Program-made: the position numbers and the translations under genes
NCBI RefSeq assembly: GCF_019443325.1
Contig: NZ_CP080383.1
Span: 3,906,001 to 3,970,000, forward strand
Direction: 5' to 3'
From: Cryobacterium sp. PAMC25264
GTDB taxonomy: Bacteria; Actinomycetota; Actinomycetes; Actinomycetales; Microbacteriaceae
Length of the DNA stretch: 64,000 nucleotides
Notes under the pieces: model-generated
The model's database searches: none
What the model was told of the DNA's origin: nothing
What the model saw: only the letters and a program-made list of their open reading frames with translations
Shown: in pieces, positions 63,933 through 64,000 of the stretch
Layout: each line of letters begins with the position of its first letter
How positions within the stretch are numbered: position 1 is the stretch's first letter

Positions 63933-64000
63933 GATTCCAGCCTAGTCACGCCTCCCCGGCCCTGCCTGGGCGTTCCGGACCGGCTAGGACGACCGTGCTT
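63933..64000. other. end of window, no gene seen
   Basis: Sixty-eight bases upstream of the Eis-like gene. A promoter is expected here but not distinct. Confidence 0.5.

Overview
The window is high-GC actinobacterial DNA. Gene density, GTG starts, GTGA/ATGA start-stop overlaps, the frequent GGATGC/GCATCC hexamer and the gene set (class Ib nrdHIEF, Zur-linked C-minus L36, CHY zinc finger, LCP protein) suggest a Microbacteriaceae member, perhaps Cryobacterium-like. That placement is inference; no rRNA or tRNA gene was seen.

Layout. 1-3.1 kb: a partial gene, then a cystathionine beta-synthase/gamma-synthase pair preceded by a leaderless four-cysteine leader ORF. 3.1-9.6 kb: GH42 beta-galactosidase divergent from a sugar ABC importer and a LacI regulator. 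9.7-17.5 kb: an L-arabinose locus with a LacI-family regulator, an apparent araB remnant, araD, an araA with two frameshifts, and a ChvE/GguA/GguB-type importer. 17.5-26.9 kb: an AbiEi-like gene, a third LacI regulator, an orphan sugar-ABC ATPase, and a divergent four-gene importer of the YtfQRT-YjfF type with three shared operator-like repeats. 26.9-31.4 kb: nrdHIEF with tandem NrdR-like boxes and DnaA-box matches.

31.4-42.8 kb looks like a metal (zinc) starvation region. A five-gene translationally coupled operon encodes two ATPases, an MFS exporter, a family-5 binding lipoprotein and a fused permease. It lies behind a Fur/Zur-like palindrome. Next to it are two COG0523 GTPases, a cysteine-rich ferredoxin-like protein and, divergently, a zinc-free L36, an FAD oxidoreductase with a Cys-rich tail, an ACR3-like carrier and a small HTH protein. 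A frameshifted IS110-family element follows at about 42.9-44.1 kb.

44.2-64 kb is mixed: acetolactate decarboxylase, a secreted protein, a Ser/Thr kinase-GAF fusion, universal stress protein, TetR regulators, an LCP protein, an LLM monooxygenase, Ohr with a cysteine-free MarR, Hsp20 (frameshifted), an arsenic cluster (arsC, arsD-arsA, acr3 with an in-frame stop, arsR), an M23 peptidase, a CHY zinc-finger protein, a DsbA-like protein and an Eis-like acetyltransferase. Closely related long hairpins sit behind at least three unrelated genes (3.05, 53.2 and 61.4 kb).

Four genes or elements carry apparent single-base lesions (araA twice, IS110, hsp20, acr3). Whether these are real decay or assembly errors cannot be decided from the sequence alone.
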